The notes under the pieces are model-generated. The model was not told the origin of the DNA and did not search any database. It worked only from the letters and a program-made list of their open reading frames with translations. A DNA stretch of 64,000 nucleotides from Parablautia intestinalis (GTDB lineage: Bacteria; Bacillota; Clostridia; Lachnospirales; Lachnospiraceae), in the NCBI GenBank assembly GCA_003612395.1, contig RAYQ01000004.1, positions 186,001-250,000 on the forward strand. The letters are read 5' to 3'. Shown here in pieces: positions 16,904 through 25,914 of this stretch; within the stretch, counting starts at the first letter, position 1, and each line of letters starts with the position of its first letter. A program made the position numbers and the translations under genes.

Positions 16904-18274
16904 CTATGCTTTCTTCTTCAGGTTTCTGTATACAAGAATAAAGCATACCGCATGAACAATTGCCGTAATCGTCCATGTAACGGGATAGGATATATATAAA
17001 GTGCGAAGCGTCCTGTCCCAGGCAAAAATTGTATATACCCAGATCACCCTGAGGACACAGGCCCCCATAAGAGATACAAACATGGGCATAAGCGCGTACC
17101 CCAGACCTCTTATGCTTCCCACCAGTACATCCATAATACCGCAGGTAAAATAAATCGTACAAATAATCCCCATTCTCTGCATTCCGTAAGAAATCACCTC
17201 CGGGTCTGAGGAATAAAAGCCCAAAATCTGGCGGCCAAAAAGTAATGCGCCATTGCCTAAAACAAGTCCGATTGCCGTCACTAGTAAAAGGCACTCTATC
17301 AGTATCTTACCAATTCTGTCATACTGCTTTCCACCTAGATTCTGTCCTGTAAAGCTTACCGCTGTCTGATGGACAGAGTTCATAGCCGTATATACAAAAC
17401 CTTCCACATTGCTTCCCGCCGTGTTTCCGGCCATTGCCACAGAACCAAAGGAATTCACGGAGGACTGAATCAGTACGTTCGAGATAGAAAAAAGAGAACC
17501 CTGTATTCCTGCCGGAAAACCAATTGCCGCTATTTTCCCGAATTTATCCCAATGCATCTTCAATTTATGGAAATGCAGCTTAAAGCATCCTTCACTTTGA
17601 ACCAGACATCTTACAATCAGCGCTGTGGATACACACTGTGAAAGCACTGTTGCCAGCCCCACTCCCGCAACACCCATATGACACTGAATTACAAAAAACA
17701 GGTTCAAAACCACATTAATAACACCCGCAATTGTAAGATAAAAAAGCGGCCTTCTTGTATCTCCGATCGCCCGCAAAATCGCGCTGCCAAAATTGAACAC
17801 CAGCATAGCAGGCATTCCCAAAAAGAAAATACGCATATACAGCACGGAAAGATTGATTACATCCTCCGGTGTATCCATCAGGTGAAGTAATGGCTTTGCT
17901 GTTAAAATTCCTATAACCATTAGTATGACACCGCCTGTCACACTTACCAGTATGGAGGTATGTACCGTCTGACTTACTTCCTCCTCCTGCCTTGCGCCAT
18001 AATATCTTGCTACCAGCACATTTGCCCCGACAGAAAGGCCAATGAACAGGTTAACAAGCAAATTTGTGAGTGCACCTGTGGAACCGACAGCTGCAAGAGA
18101 TTCATTTCCCGCAAAGCGCCCCACCACAATCACGTCTGCTGCGTTAAAAAGAAGCTGCAGAATACCGGAAAGCATAAGCGGAAGTGAAAACAGCATAATC
18201 TTGCCTAATAAAGGCCCGTTACACATATCAATTTCATAAGACTTTTGTATTTTATTTGTCATTTTAATAACCAT
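16904..18274 (-). CDS. MATE family efflux transporter
   Basis: 456-residue polytopic exporter of the MATE family with about twelve membrane segments. The first half shows LPLMLSGILQLLFNAADVIVVGRFAG and LVARYYGAR, and the second half FPAGIQGSLFSISNVLIQSSVNSFG, the family hallmarks. AAGGA lies just before the ATG. This branch is abundant in gut Clostridia, with no firm substrate. It precedes the HAD phosphatase by 30 nt on the same strand. The 145 bp between it and the DUF4125-fusion gene holds two small hairpins without T-runs. Confidence 0.92.
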   Translation of the reverse strand: MVIKMTNKIQKSYEIDMCNGPLLGKIMLFSLPLMLSGILQLLFNAADVIVVGRFAGNESLAAVGSTGALTNLLVNLFIGLSVGANVLVARYYGARQEEEVSQTVHTSILVSVTGGVILMVIGILTAKPLLHLMDTPEDVINLSVLYMRIFFLGMPAMLVFNFGSAILRAIGDTRRPLFYLTIAGVINVVLNLFFVIQCHMGVAGVGLATVLSQCVSTALIVRCLVQSEGCFKLHFHKLKMHWDKFGKIAAIGFPAGIQGSLFSISNVLIQSSVNSFGSVAMAGNTAGSNVEGFVYTAMNSVHQTAVSFTGQNLGGKQYDRIGKILIECLLLVTAIGLVLGNGALLFGRQILGFYSSDPEVISYGMQRMGIICTIYFTCGIMDVLVGSIRGLGYALMPMFVSLMGACVLRVIWVYTIFAWDRTLRTLYISYPVTWTITAIVHAVCFILVYRNLKKKA

Positions 18275-18419
18275 CTTTCCTTCCCAGCCTGCGGGTTTAT
18301 GCCTTCAGGCACAGTATTGTATGCAGAGTATATAAAGTTTGGAAACAAACTTCCATACTTTCTATTGGCGGCAGTATCGCAGGCAAAGTCTGCGATACAT
18401 GCAAGAAGGTGTAAAATGT

Positions 18420-20753
18420 CTACAGTTTTTCTTCCAGTTCGTCCAGAGAACCATATCCGTAGAGCAGCGCTGTATTTGTCATAATCATTTTGGCAAGATT
18501 CTCATCTTCTCTGCAGAGCCGGGCAATAAACCGCCCATATAAATCAAGTGTTTCATCCGAATAGGTCGAAATTTCTCCTCTCAGATACGTCTCATAGGAA
18601 GTGTTAAAGGGCGTATCCTCTGCCGTATGAATACTTCTCGCATTTTGGGCCGCTTTCGGATAACGGGCTGCAAATTCTTCCATCCATCCCACCTGAATCT
18701 TTACAATTTCTTCTATGATTTCCTTTTTTACATCAGGAAGCTTTGGCAGGGACTCCCTGATCTGCGCATACCGCAGCGGGGCCGTGCTCTCCATCATACG
18801 GCCGTATTTTTCCGTAATCAGGTTCCACCCTCTGTCATTCGCCCTGTGGAAATCTCCGATATAGCTCTTAAGCATATCATCTGTCCATGTATAATACTGG
18901 CTCTTACGCATAATGGAGAAAGTGTTCCAGTCATCCTGACAGTCCGCCCTGCCCCCTTCATTGTCAACCTTGTCAAAGGCCTCCCACTCCAGGGAAACCA
19001 GCTCGTTCACGAGGGCTGTTTTAAAGGAATCATCTTTCTTTTCTTTTTCCGGAATGCTCTTTAAAATTTTATCGGTATGGTGATCCAGATAATTATCCTC
19101 TCCGCTGGTAAGCCCCTGTTTTTTCATCTCTGCAATGATAAGGGCCACAATCATTTCAATAGTCTGGGGTATTCTCTCGTCACCATTTGGAAAATCTACC
19201 AGTGCATTCAAAATATCCCCGATTTCCGGCAGTACCATAAGTTTTTTCATTCCCTTATGCATCCACTTATAAAAAGGTGCATAAGTACGGTTTAACAGAT
19301 AAACCATAGCCATGGTGTGTTTCATAAATTCCGCCAGGGCAATTGCTGCCGTAACCTTCTCTCCTCTGCCAAACATTCTGGAATAGTTATACTGGCCTGA
19401 CTGAGCCATCAAAGCTGCCTCTCTTGCAATCTTCTTAATCCGCACCTCTTCAGGGTAATAGGCCAGTATTCCCCTCCTGATTCTGGTAAATTCTCCTAAG
19501 TCATCCTGAAATACTTTTCCGTTTACTGCCGTTGCAAGCCTGTAGTCCTCCAGGAAAAGCCACTGGTTCTGCGTTGTGGGTATGTCCCTAAGACCAATCA
19601 GACCTTCGTAAAAATCTCCAATCCGAAATACTCCCACTCTTTTTTGTGCCTTCACGGTAGTAAAACGGGTTATTCCCATATAGGTAGACGGGAGCTCCTC
19701 ATAAGCCTTTTGCAACTCCTCCCCTATCTCATCATAAATCGGATCCGTCAGCCACATGCAAAATCCCGGCCCAAAATCATGATCTCTTGAAACCTGATCA
19801 TCAAACCCAAAGCATTCGGATCCTTCCCCTACAAGCCCAACCGCTATCATATGCTCATATTCCGGAAATTTCTTCCGAATCATGGGCTTACCATATTCTT
19901 CATAAAAAGCCTGGCACAGCTCCATACCGCTTGAAAACTGCCTGTTCCTTACCGGCAGATTCTGTAACTTTTCCGTCACGGCATTCAGGTTCTGCAAGGT
20001 TATCTCATAAGCCTTGCTTCTTCCAACATTCCGTTCTATTTCCTTTAGCGCCATTTTGTAGTAACGGGCGGATTCATCCAGATTTCCCGCCATATACTGT
20101 GCCTCTCCCATGGCGGAGAGAGCGCCGCTGTAATGATAATCCCTGTCCTCATCCATCTCAAATATGGAAAAAGCCTTTTTCAGGTTTTCAATTGCTTCCT
20201 CGTATCTGCCAAGCTTTAACTGGGAAGCCGCCAGATTCGTATGCGTTACCGCTACTTCAATTCTGGCCTCGCTGTACATGGACGCAATTCCAAGAGCACG
20301 TTCCAGACAGTCACATGCACTCTCATAGTCTCCCATCTCCTGAAACAGAAGACTCATATTATTGTATAAGCTGGCATATCTGAAATCCGTAGCCGTCAGC
20401 TTCTTTTCATAAATTGCTTTTACTTCCTGGAAATATACCATGGATTCCCTAAGGAGCCCTGCCGCCCTGCATGCATTGGCCACATTAAGCAGCGTGGTAG
20501 CATAAGCGACACTGTCCTTTAAACCTGCGCCCTCCATCAAAATGAGTACCTGTCTGCAACAGGAAATAGATTTTTCGGTTTCTCCAGTTTCCCTATAATG
20601 TCCGATAATCTCATTCAAAAGTGTAATAAGGGATGCCGTATCCCCCTCTGCAGCCGCCTCATCAATCCTGCGCAGCAAAAAATCTTCCACCAGATCTACC
20701 TTATGCTGAGCAAAAAGCTCATCCAGTTGAGCCAGAACATCTTCAATTATCAT
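18420..20753 (-). CDS. TPR / nucleotidyltransferase-like / DUF4125 fusion protein
   Basis: 777-residue soluble protein with three parts. Residues about 1-265 form tetratricopeptide-like helical repeats (LYNNMSLLFQEMGDYESA, THTNLAASQLKLGRYEEA, ALSAMGEAQYMAGNLDESA). Residues about 275-500 look like a DUF4037-type nucleotidyltransferase fold: GLVGEGSECFGFDDQVSRDHDFG carries a Gly-Ser pair (311-312) and the acidic pair Asp324/Asp326 expected for metal binding. Residues about 577-770 match DUF4125 (LVNELVSLEWEAFDKVDNEGG...DDWNTFSIMRKSQ). No signal peptide or membrane segment is visible. The function is unknown; the fold suggests nucleotide transfer to a protein or small molecule, with TPRs choosing the partner. 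No kinase, HEPN toxin or CRISPR gene is adjacent. The ATG start is the first in frame. Confidence 0.85.
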   Translation of the reverse strand: MIIEDVLAQLDELFAQHKVDLVEDFLLRRIDEAAAEGDTASLITLLNEIIGHYRETGETEKSISCCRQVLILMEGAGLKDSVAYATTLLNVANACRAAGLLRESMVYFQEVKAIYEKKLTATDFRYASLYNNMSLLFQEMGDYESACDCLERALGIASMYSEARIEVAVTHTNLAASQLKLGRYEEAIENLKKAFSIFEMDEDRDYHYSGALSAMGEAQYMAGNLDESARYYKMALKEIERNVGRSKAYEITLQNLNAVTEKLQNLPVRNRQFSSGMELCQAFYEEYGKPMIRKKFPEYEHMIAVGLVGEGSECFGFDDQVSRDHDFGPGFCMWLTDPIYDEIGEELQKAYEELPSTYMGITRFTTVKAQKRVGVFRIGDFYEGLIGLRDIPTTQNQWLFLEDYRLATAVNGKVFQDDLGEFTRIRRGILAYYPEEVRIKKIAREAALMAQSGQYNYSRMFGRGEKVTAAIALAEFMKHTMAMVYLLNRTYAPFYKWMHKGMKKLMVLPEIGDILNALVDFPNGDERIPQTIEMIVALIIAEMKKQGLTSGEDNYLDHHTDKILKSIPEKEKKDDSFKTALVNELVSLEWEAFDKVDNEGGRADCQDDWNTFSIMRKSQYYTWTDDMLKSYIGDFHRANDRGWNLITEKYGRMMESTAPLRYAQIRESLPKLPDVKKEIIEEIVKIQVGWMEEFAARYPKAAQNARSIHTAEDTPFNTSYETYLRGEISTYSDETLDLYGRFIARLCREDENLAKMIMTNTALLYGYGSLDELEEKL

Positions 20754-20813
20754 ACTAAACCTCCATATTTCCTACTGTCTACAAAGTTGGACGTGAGTGC
20801 ATATTCAAGTCAA

Positions 20814-20916
20814 CACCCCCGCTGTGAGCAACGGGGTATGTGACCCTCGCGGCATTCGCCAAATGTCTATGAGATGCTTTGCATCTCTATGAGCAGCCAC
20901 TTAGCTCATTGCTCAC
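20814..20916. repeat. Nested inverted-repeat element between divergent genes
   Basis: An outer 8 bp inverted repeat, GTGAGCAA at 20824-20831 and TTGCTCAC at 20909-20916, encloses an inner perfect hairpin GAGATGC-TTT-GCATCTC (20871-20887). A further CCCCG/CGGGG hairpin overlaps its left end, and CTATGAG occurs twice around the inner hairpin. It lies in the 272 bp gap between the DUF4125-fusion gene and the divergent DUF4474 gene. It could be a small mobile palindromic element or a structured RNA. Confidence 0.5.
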
Positions 20917-21025
20917 GGAAATCATCTGATATTAGTATTATACTGCATCCTGTATAATTTTCAAGCACACCCACAGGGTCTCTTTACATATTATATAATA
21001 AAATATTACCTCAGGATTTGTTTTT

Positions 21026-21955
21026 ATGTACTTTTCTATTACCATTATTATTTTTGCTCTGCTTCTTGTCATGGTATGCTCTGCCTGTCATAAGAGGTGG
21101 GCTGTCAAAAAGGTATGCTCCATGACCTCAAACGAAAAATGCGAGCTTTTAAATTATCTCATACAGCCTTTTGGGTATAGTTATGATCCCCATCAGGACA
21201 TTATCTCTTCCAGAAATGATGCCTGGCAACGCAATGTCGGTTACACCGGAATATTTGACCGGGCGGCCTCCCATTTCAATATGGTCTTTGATTATTTACC
21301 GGTTTATTTTTCTTACCAAAACCGAACCTGGCTGATAGAATTCTGGAAGGGCCAGTATGGTATCAACACCGGTGCCGAGATAGGTATCTATTATGCGGAT
21401 CAAATTCTGTCCGGGGACGAATTATCCTTTGCACAATTTGAGGCGGTAGATGATCGTGATATGCTTCCTCTCTCCTTTTGTCTTATTAAAGGGAACAAAT
21501 CTTTGGCCTCTGTTTCCAAAAAGACCTGGTGGCTTACTGCCTTTTGTATGGGCATATTCTCCAGGCCCGGCGAGCTGACCCAAAATATTTCCATTCACTT
21601 TCCTAATTGCGAAATGCTTTACAGTTTTTTGAATTCTCTATATAAAACCGGTATCTCAAAGCAATATGTGAAAATCTGCGGCAATGAAATCTGTATTCAG
21701 TATAAAGACAGTCCGGTCCGGCATTACAACTTTTTTGCACGCATAAGCCGTGGATGGGCTCAATTCGCCAATCATATTTTCTGTCATATTTATCTGTTTA
21801 TGACCCGCTGCTTTTCGCTGACCATCGATCGGCTGCTTTATCTGTATTATCTGCTTCCATTTGCTTTCCGCAAGATGTTAACCCTGCGCAGTTATTACAA
21901 ATATAAACAAACGCCGACACGCTTCGCGAGTCGTCTTATTGTAAAAAATAAATGA
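21026..21955 (+). CDS. DUF4474 domain protein, membrane-anchored
   Basis: 309 residues. An N-terminal membrane segment (3-21) ends near Cys residues and leads to a DUF4474 domain at about 40-210, recognised from GYSYDPHQDIISSRNDAWQR, IFDRAASHFNMVFDYLPVYF and LIEFWKGQYGINTGAEIGIY. A second hydrophobic, aromatic region lies at about 245-285. DUF4474 is a Firmicutes family of unknown role. CAGGA sits 9 nt before the ATG. Only 7 nt separate it from the phosphoesterase gene, so the two are one transcript. The last dozen residues (PTRFASRLIVKNK) are encoded by a copy of a dispersed repeat and are probably not ancestral. Confidence 0.85.
   Translation: MYFSITIIIFALLLVMVCSACHKRWAVKKVCSMTSNEKCELLNYLIQPFGYSYDPHQDIISSRNDAWQRNVGYTGIFDRAASHFNMVFDYLPVYFSYQNRTWLIEFWKGQYGINTGAEIGIYYADQILSGDELSFAQFEAVDDRDMLPLSFCLIKGNKSLASVSKKTWWLTAFCMGIFSRPGELTQNISIHFPNCEMLYSFLNSLYKTGISKQYVKICGNEICIQYKDSPVRHYNFFARISRGWAQFANHIFCHIYLFMTRCFSLTIDRLLYLYYLLPFAFRKMLTLRSYYKYKQTPTRFASRLIVKNK
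21908..21944 (-). repeat. Dispersed hairpin repeat, copy 1, inside a coding 3' end
   Basis: Read on the minus strand, TTACAATAAG, GACTCGCGAAGCGTG and CGGCGTTTG match copies at 22906 and 26327. This copy runs through the last codons of the DUF4474 gene. Confidence 0.75.
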
Positions 21956-21962
21956 GGGAAAA

Positions 21963-22838
21963 ATGAGTTATCGTTCCAGAATAGAGCGGGCCTTTGAGAA
22001 TGCGCCTGTCCTTCCACTAAACAGATGCAGCCGATATGTTATCATAAGTGATTGCCACAGAGGATGCGGAACCTCTAATGACAATTTCCTAAAAAATCAA
22101 AATCTGTACTTCACAGCTCTCAACCATTACTATGCACAGGGATTTACCTATATAGAGCTTGGTGATGGAGATGAGCTGTGGGAAAACAGAAAAATGAACC
22201 AGATAATAGAAATTCACAATAATGTATTCTGGCTCCTTACTTTGTTCCACAAACAAAATCGTCTTTACATGATCTACGGAAACCATGATATGGAAAAGAA
22301 AAAGAAAGGATACAGCCGTCTGACCTGTTCTTCTTACTTCTGCACTCAGACACAGCATATGCAGCCTTTGTTTCCTGACCTTATTTATCATGAAGGGATT
22401 ATTCTTGAAAATACTTGTCAGAATTACCGGCTTTTTCTCACCCATGGCCATCAGGCGGATCTTTTAAACTCTGTCTTCTGGAAACTGGCCAGATTTCTTG
22501 TGAGATATTTTTGGAAGCCACTAGAACATTTTGGCGTTTTGGATCCTACCAGTGCCGCTAAAAACTATACCTGCAAGGATAAAATAGAAAAAAGGTTAAG
22601 TGCTTATGCAGAAAATATACAGCAGCCCCTGATCACCGGCCATACGCACAGGCCCCGCCTTGACCCCTCTTCTCCATACTATATGAACACAGGAAGCTGC
22701 GTGCATCCCCGGTGTATCACCTGCCTGGAAATTGAACATGGAGAAATTACTTTGGTCAAATGGACTCTGTCCACAAGAAAAGACAGGACTCTTTATGTGG
22801 CAAGAGAAGTTCTCTCCCGGTTTCCGGAGTATTTATAA
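21963..22838 (+). CDS. Metallophosphoesterase
   Basis: 291-residue calcineurin-like phosphoesterase with the complete metal-site series: SDCHRG, GDGDELW (in place of the usual GDxxD), GNHD, LTHGHQ and GHTHRP. No signal peptide. The group acts on phosphoproteins, nucleotides or lipid-linked pyrophosphates, and nothing here decides which. GAGGGAAAA precedes the ATG, 7 nt after the DUF4474 stop, implying translational coupling. The gene ends before a strong hairpin at 22879. One of only three genes on the plus strand. Confidence 0.92.
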   Translation: MSYRSRIERAFENAPVLPLNRCSRYVIISDCHRGCGTSNDNFLKNQNLYFTALNHYYAQGFTYIELGDGDELWENRKMNQIIEIHNNVFWLLTLFHKQNRLYMIYGNHDMEKKKKGYSRLTCSSYFCTQTQHMQPLFPDLIYHEGIILENTCQNYRLFLTHGHQADLLNSVFWKLARFLVRYFWKPLEHFGVLDPTSAAKNYTCKDKIEKRLSAYAENIQQPLITGHTHRPRLDPSSPYYMNTGSCVHPRCITCLEIEHGEITLVKWTLSTRKDRTLYVAREVLSRFPEYL

Positions 22839-22878
22839 TAACGGATGCCAGGCTTTGCCAGCTATCCTTATATTGATA

Positions 22879-22907
22879 AACGCTGCCATGCAAAACGTGG
22901 CAGCGTT
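22879..22907 (+). terminator. Hairpin after the phosphoesterase gene
   Basis: Perfect 10 bp stem AACGCTGCCA / TGGCAGCGTT with a nine-base loop, 40 nt after the stop. The following TATTACAAT is only moderately T-rich, and the dispersed repeat begins in it. Confidence 0.6.
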
Positions 22908-22945
22908 TATTACAATAAGCTGACTCGCGGAGCGGACAGCGTTTG
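22906..22945 (+). repeat. Dispersed hairpin repeat, copy 2
   Basis: TTTATTACAATAAGCTGAC followed by TCGCGGAGCGGACAGCGTTTG. The first 19 bases are identical to copy 3 at 26327. The centre forms an imperfect hairpin, CTGAC against GACAG. Confidence 0.75.
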
Positions 22946-23014
22946 TTCGATAGCCGGCTGGTGAACGTGTCGGCTTTTACATGCAACTATTATTTTACTT
23001 GTCAGTAATAGCTG

Positions 23015-24442
23015 TTACACCGGATATGCGGCATTCTTTGTATCAGCCTGTGTCATATCCACTTTCTCCTGCTGTGCCTGACGGTATTTGAAGAAGTCAA
23101 CTGCAACCTGAGGGAACAGTGCATAGGACAGAACATCCTCATCCTGCTGCTTCCATTCCTTCATCTCTGCTTCTAACTTATCCATCTCGTTTTCAATCAG
23201 ATCTGCAGGGCGGCAGGTGATTCTCTTTTCACCGGGAATAACCTTATCAATAATCTCCTGGCTCATGGGCTTAACGGTCTGGCCATATTCACCGCGCAGA
23301 ACTGCCTTTGTCTCTTTGGTAGCCATCTTGTATCTCTCACCCATAAGTACGTTAAATACTGCCTGTGTACCTACAATCTGTGAAGAAGGTGTAACCAGAG
23401 GAGGCTCACCTAAATCTTTTCTTACCTGAGGAATTTCTTTCAGCACATCATAGTACTTATCCTCTGCATTCTGCTCTTTCAGCTGGCTTACCATGTTGGA
23501 AAGCATACCGCCGGGTACCTGATATAGCAGTGTCTTAATGTCAACACCCATAACCTTGGGATTAAGAAGTCCGCTTGCTAAGCACTCGTCTCTGTATGGT
23601 CTGAAATAATCAGCAATTTCAGATAAAAGATTCTGATCATAACCTGTATCATAGGGTGTTCCCTTAAAGGTTTCAACCATAACCTCGGTTGCAGGCTGCG
23701 AAGTACCCATCGCAAAAGGAGAAATTGCGCAGTCGATTACATCTACGCCTGCCTCTACTGCTTTCATATATGTCATACTTGCAACACCTGATGTATAGTG
23801 TGTATGAAGCTGAATAGGAAGTTTCGTTACCGACTTCATAGCAGAAATCATCTCAGAAGCTTTGTAAGGAACAAGAAGTCCCGCCATATCCTTGATACAG
23901 ATAGAGTCAGCACCCATCTCTTCAATCTTCTTTGCCATATCCATCCAATATTCCATGGTATAAGCATCTCCTAAAGTATAGGAAAGTGCAACCTGTGCAT
24001 GACCTCTGCCTTCACGCGCTTTTACTTTATTTGTAGCGTTAACTGCCGCCTGCAAATTCCTTAAATCATTCAAGCAGTCAAAAATACGAATAATGTCAAT
24101 ACCATTTGCAATGGATTTCTCAACAAAATTATCTACAACATCATCTGCATAAGGTCTGTAACCTAAAATGTTCTGACCTCTAAAGAGCATCTGAAGCTTT
24201 GTATTCTTAAATCCGTCTCTCAACTTTCTAAGTCTGTCCCACGGATCTTCCTTTAAGAAACGAAGGGAAGCATCGAATGTAGCGCCGCCCCAGCACTCAA
24301 CTGCATGGTAACCTACTTTATCCATCTTTTCAACGATCGGGAGCATCATCTCGGTAGGCATTCTTGTTGCAATCAGAGACTGATGCGCATCACGAAGAAC
24401 TGTTTCCATGATGCCAATCGGTTTTTTAGCCTGTTCTGCCAT
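23015..24442 (-). CDS. oadA: Carboxyltransferase subunit: oxaloacetate decarboxylase alpha / pyruvate carboxylase B / 5S transcarboxylase type
   Basis: 475-residue cytosolic carboxyltransferase that moves CO2 between biotin and pyruvate/oxaloacetate. Its TIM barrel shows ETVLRDAHQSLIATRM, FRGQNILGY, RIFDCLNDLRN, ADSICIKDMAGLL with the lysine that becomes carboxylated, and LHTHYTSG. The C-terminal part is the conserved post-barrel domain; there is no fused biotin domain, which is supplied by the gene at 25915-26280. AAGGAGG precedes the ATG. It is the last gene of a cluster with an acyl-CoA carboxyltransferase and a Na+ pump beta subunit. Depending on the partner it acts as Na+-pumping oxaloacetate decarboxylase or as the pyruvate half of a transcarboxylase. 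Confidence 0.92.
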   Translation of the reverse strand: MAEQAKKPIGIMETVLRDAHQSLIATRMPTEMMLPIVEKMDKVGYHAVECWGGATFDASLRFLKEDPWDRLRKLRDGFKNTKLQMLFRGQNILGYRPYADDVVDNFVEKSIANGIDIIRIFDCLNDLRNLQAAVNATNKVKAREGRGHAQVALSYTLGDAYTMEYWMDMAKKIEEMGADSICIKDMAGLLVPYKASEMISAMKSVTKLPIQLHTHYTSGVASMTYMKAVEAGVDVIDCAISPFAMGTSQPATEVMVETFKGTPYDTGYDQNLLSEIADYFRPYRDECLASGLLNPKVMGVDIKTLLYQVPGGMLSNMVSQLKEQNAEDKYYDVLKEIPQVRKDLGEPPLVTPSSQIVGTQAVFNVLMGERYKMATKETKAVLRGEYGQTVKPMSQEIIDKVIPGEKRITCRPADLIENEMDKLEAEMKEWKQQDEDVLSYALFPQVAVDFFKYRQAQQEKVDMTQADTKNAAYPV

Positions 24443-24542
24443 TTCTATTTCCTCCTTAAATTATTCACATACAGCTAATTGCAAATTATATACCTTTTAT
24501 TCATTTTCAGATTTCACAATTACCTGTTATTAACACCTTAAC

Positions 24543-25694
24543 TTAGAATACGCCAAATACCGCCATAAAAGTACCGGCGGCTACAGCCGTACCAATAACA
24601 CCGGCTACGTTAGGCCCCATTGCATGCATCAGCAGGAAGTTGGTGGGATCCGCCTCCGCACCTACCTTCTGTGACACTCTGGCTGCCATAGGAACCGCCG
24701 ATACACCGGCAGAACCAATCAACGGATTTACCTTGCCCTTTGTTATAATGCACATTAGCTTGCCGAAAATTACGCCGGCCGCTGTACCAAATGCAAAAGC
24801 AATCAATCCAAGCGCAACAATCTTAAGTGTATCAAGATTTAAGAACGCCTCCGCACTGGTGGTTGCGCCTACGGATGTACCAAGCAAAATAACGACAATA
24901 TACATAAGCGCATTAGAAGCTGTATCTGTCAGCTGTCTTACCACACCTGACTCTCTAAACAGATTACCCAGCATCAGCATACCAACCAAAGGAGCTGTTG
25001 TAGGAAGAATCATGCAGACAACAATGGTAACGACAATTGGGAAAAGAATTTTTTCCAGTTTGGATACGGGACGAAGCTGTCCCATTTTGATTTTTCTTTC
25101 CTGTTCTGTTGTCAATAATTTCATAATAGGCGGCTGTATAATGGGCACCAGTGACATATAGGAGTAAGCTGCCACTGCAATAGGCCCAAGCAAAGCTGTC
25201 TGTCCCAGTTTTCCGGCAAGGAAAATGGAAGTAGGGCCGTCCGCGCCACCGATAATGGAGATTGCCGCTGCGGCTTTATCATTAAAGCCCATTGCAATCG
25301 CTCCAAAATATGCTGCAAAAATACCAAACTGTGCTGCAGCGCCAAGTAAAAAGCTCTTAGGGTTCGCAATCAGGGGACCAAAGTCCGTCATAGCGCCGAC
25401 ACCCATAAAAATCAGGGACGGCAAAATTGCCCATTCATCTAAGAGATAAAAATAATACAGTAAGCCACCGGAACCGTTTGCCGAGTCTTCAATGCTCATC
25501 ATAATATCCGGGTATATATTAACCAGCAGCATACCAAATGCGATAGGCGTTAAAAGCAATGGTTCAAAGCCTTTAGCAATCGCAAGATAAAGGAACCCAC
25601 ATGCCACAAGGATCATCAGATAATTGCCCCAAGTCAGATTAAAGAACGCTGTCTGATGAATCAGGTTGGACAGGGTTGTTACGATATAATCCAT
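24543..25694 (-). CDS. oadB: Na+-translocating decarboxylase beta subunit
   Basis: Membrane subunit that decarboxylates carboxybiotin and pumps Na+ outward. 383 residues with about ten membrane segments. The conserved aspartate region ADGPTSIF and the [19 protein letters not shown] segment, as well as the [15 protein letters not shown] motif near the C-terminus, are those of OadB/MmdB/GcdB. The start is the ATG 8 nt after AGGAGG; an upstream in-frame start is a poor fit. It lies between the biotin carrier and the pyruvate-type carboxyltransferase. Confidence 0.94.
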   Translation of the reverse strand: MDYIVTTLSNLIHQTAFFNLTWGNYLMILVACGFLYLAIAKGFEPLLLTPIAFGMLLVNIYPDIMMSIEDSANGSGGLLYYFYLLDEWAILPSLIFMGVGAMTDFGPLIANPKSFLLGAAAQFGIFAAYFGAIAMGFNDKAAAAISIIGGADGPTSIFLAGKLGQTALLGPIAVAAYSYMSLVPIIQPPIMKLLTTEQERKIKMGQLRPVSKLEKILFPIVVTIVVCMILPTTAPLVGMLMLGNLFRESGVVRQLTDTASNALMYIVVILLGTSVGATTSAEAFLNLDTLKIVALGLIAFAFGTAAGVIFGKLMCIITKGKVNPLIGSAGVSAVPMAARVSQKVGAEADPTNFLLMHAMGPNVAGVIGTAVAAGTFMAVFGVF

Positions 25695-25744
25695 TTCTTT
25701 TACCTCCTGTTGTTTTCTCAACAAATGCCTGTCATGAAACAAAC

Positions 25745-25914
25745 CGGCACTCTATCCGCAAGTATACAATCGCTATACAATACAATTTGTTATGCGCTAA
25801 CTATGCATTTTGCTTTGCATTTCACGATACATTTTACAATGTAATCTGTTATGCATATGCATTCTGCTATGCAATCTGCTATAGGTATAGCTGTCTGTAT
25901 ACTCATCCGCCATA
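25745..25914. repeat. AT-rich region of short degenerate repeats
   Basis: Between oadB and the biotin carrier gene the sequence repeats variants of TATGCATTYTGCTWTGCA (about 25803 and 25856), with several interleaved ATGCAT and CTGTTATGC units. The open frames that cross it on the plus strand are low-complexity and not genes. Its function is not evident. Confidence 0.45.
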
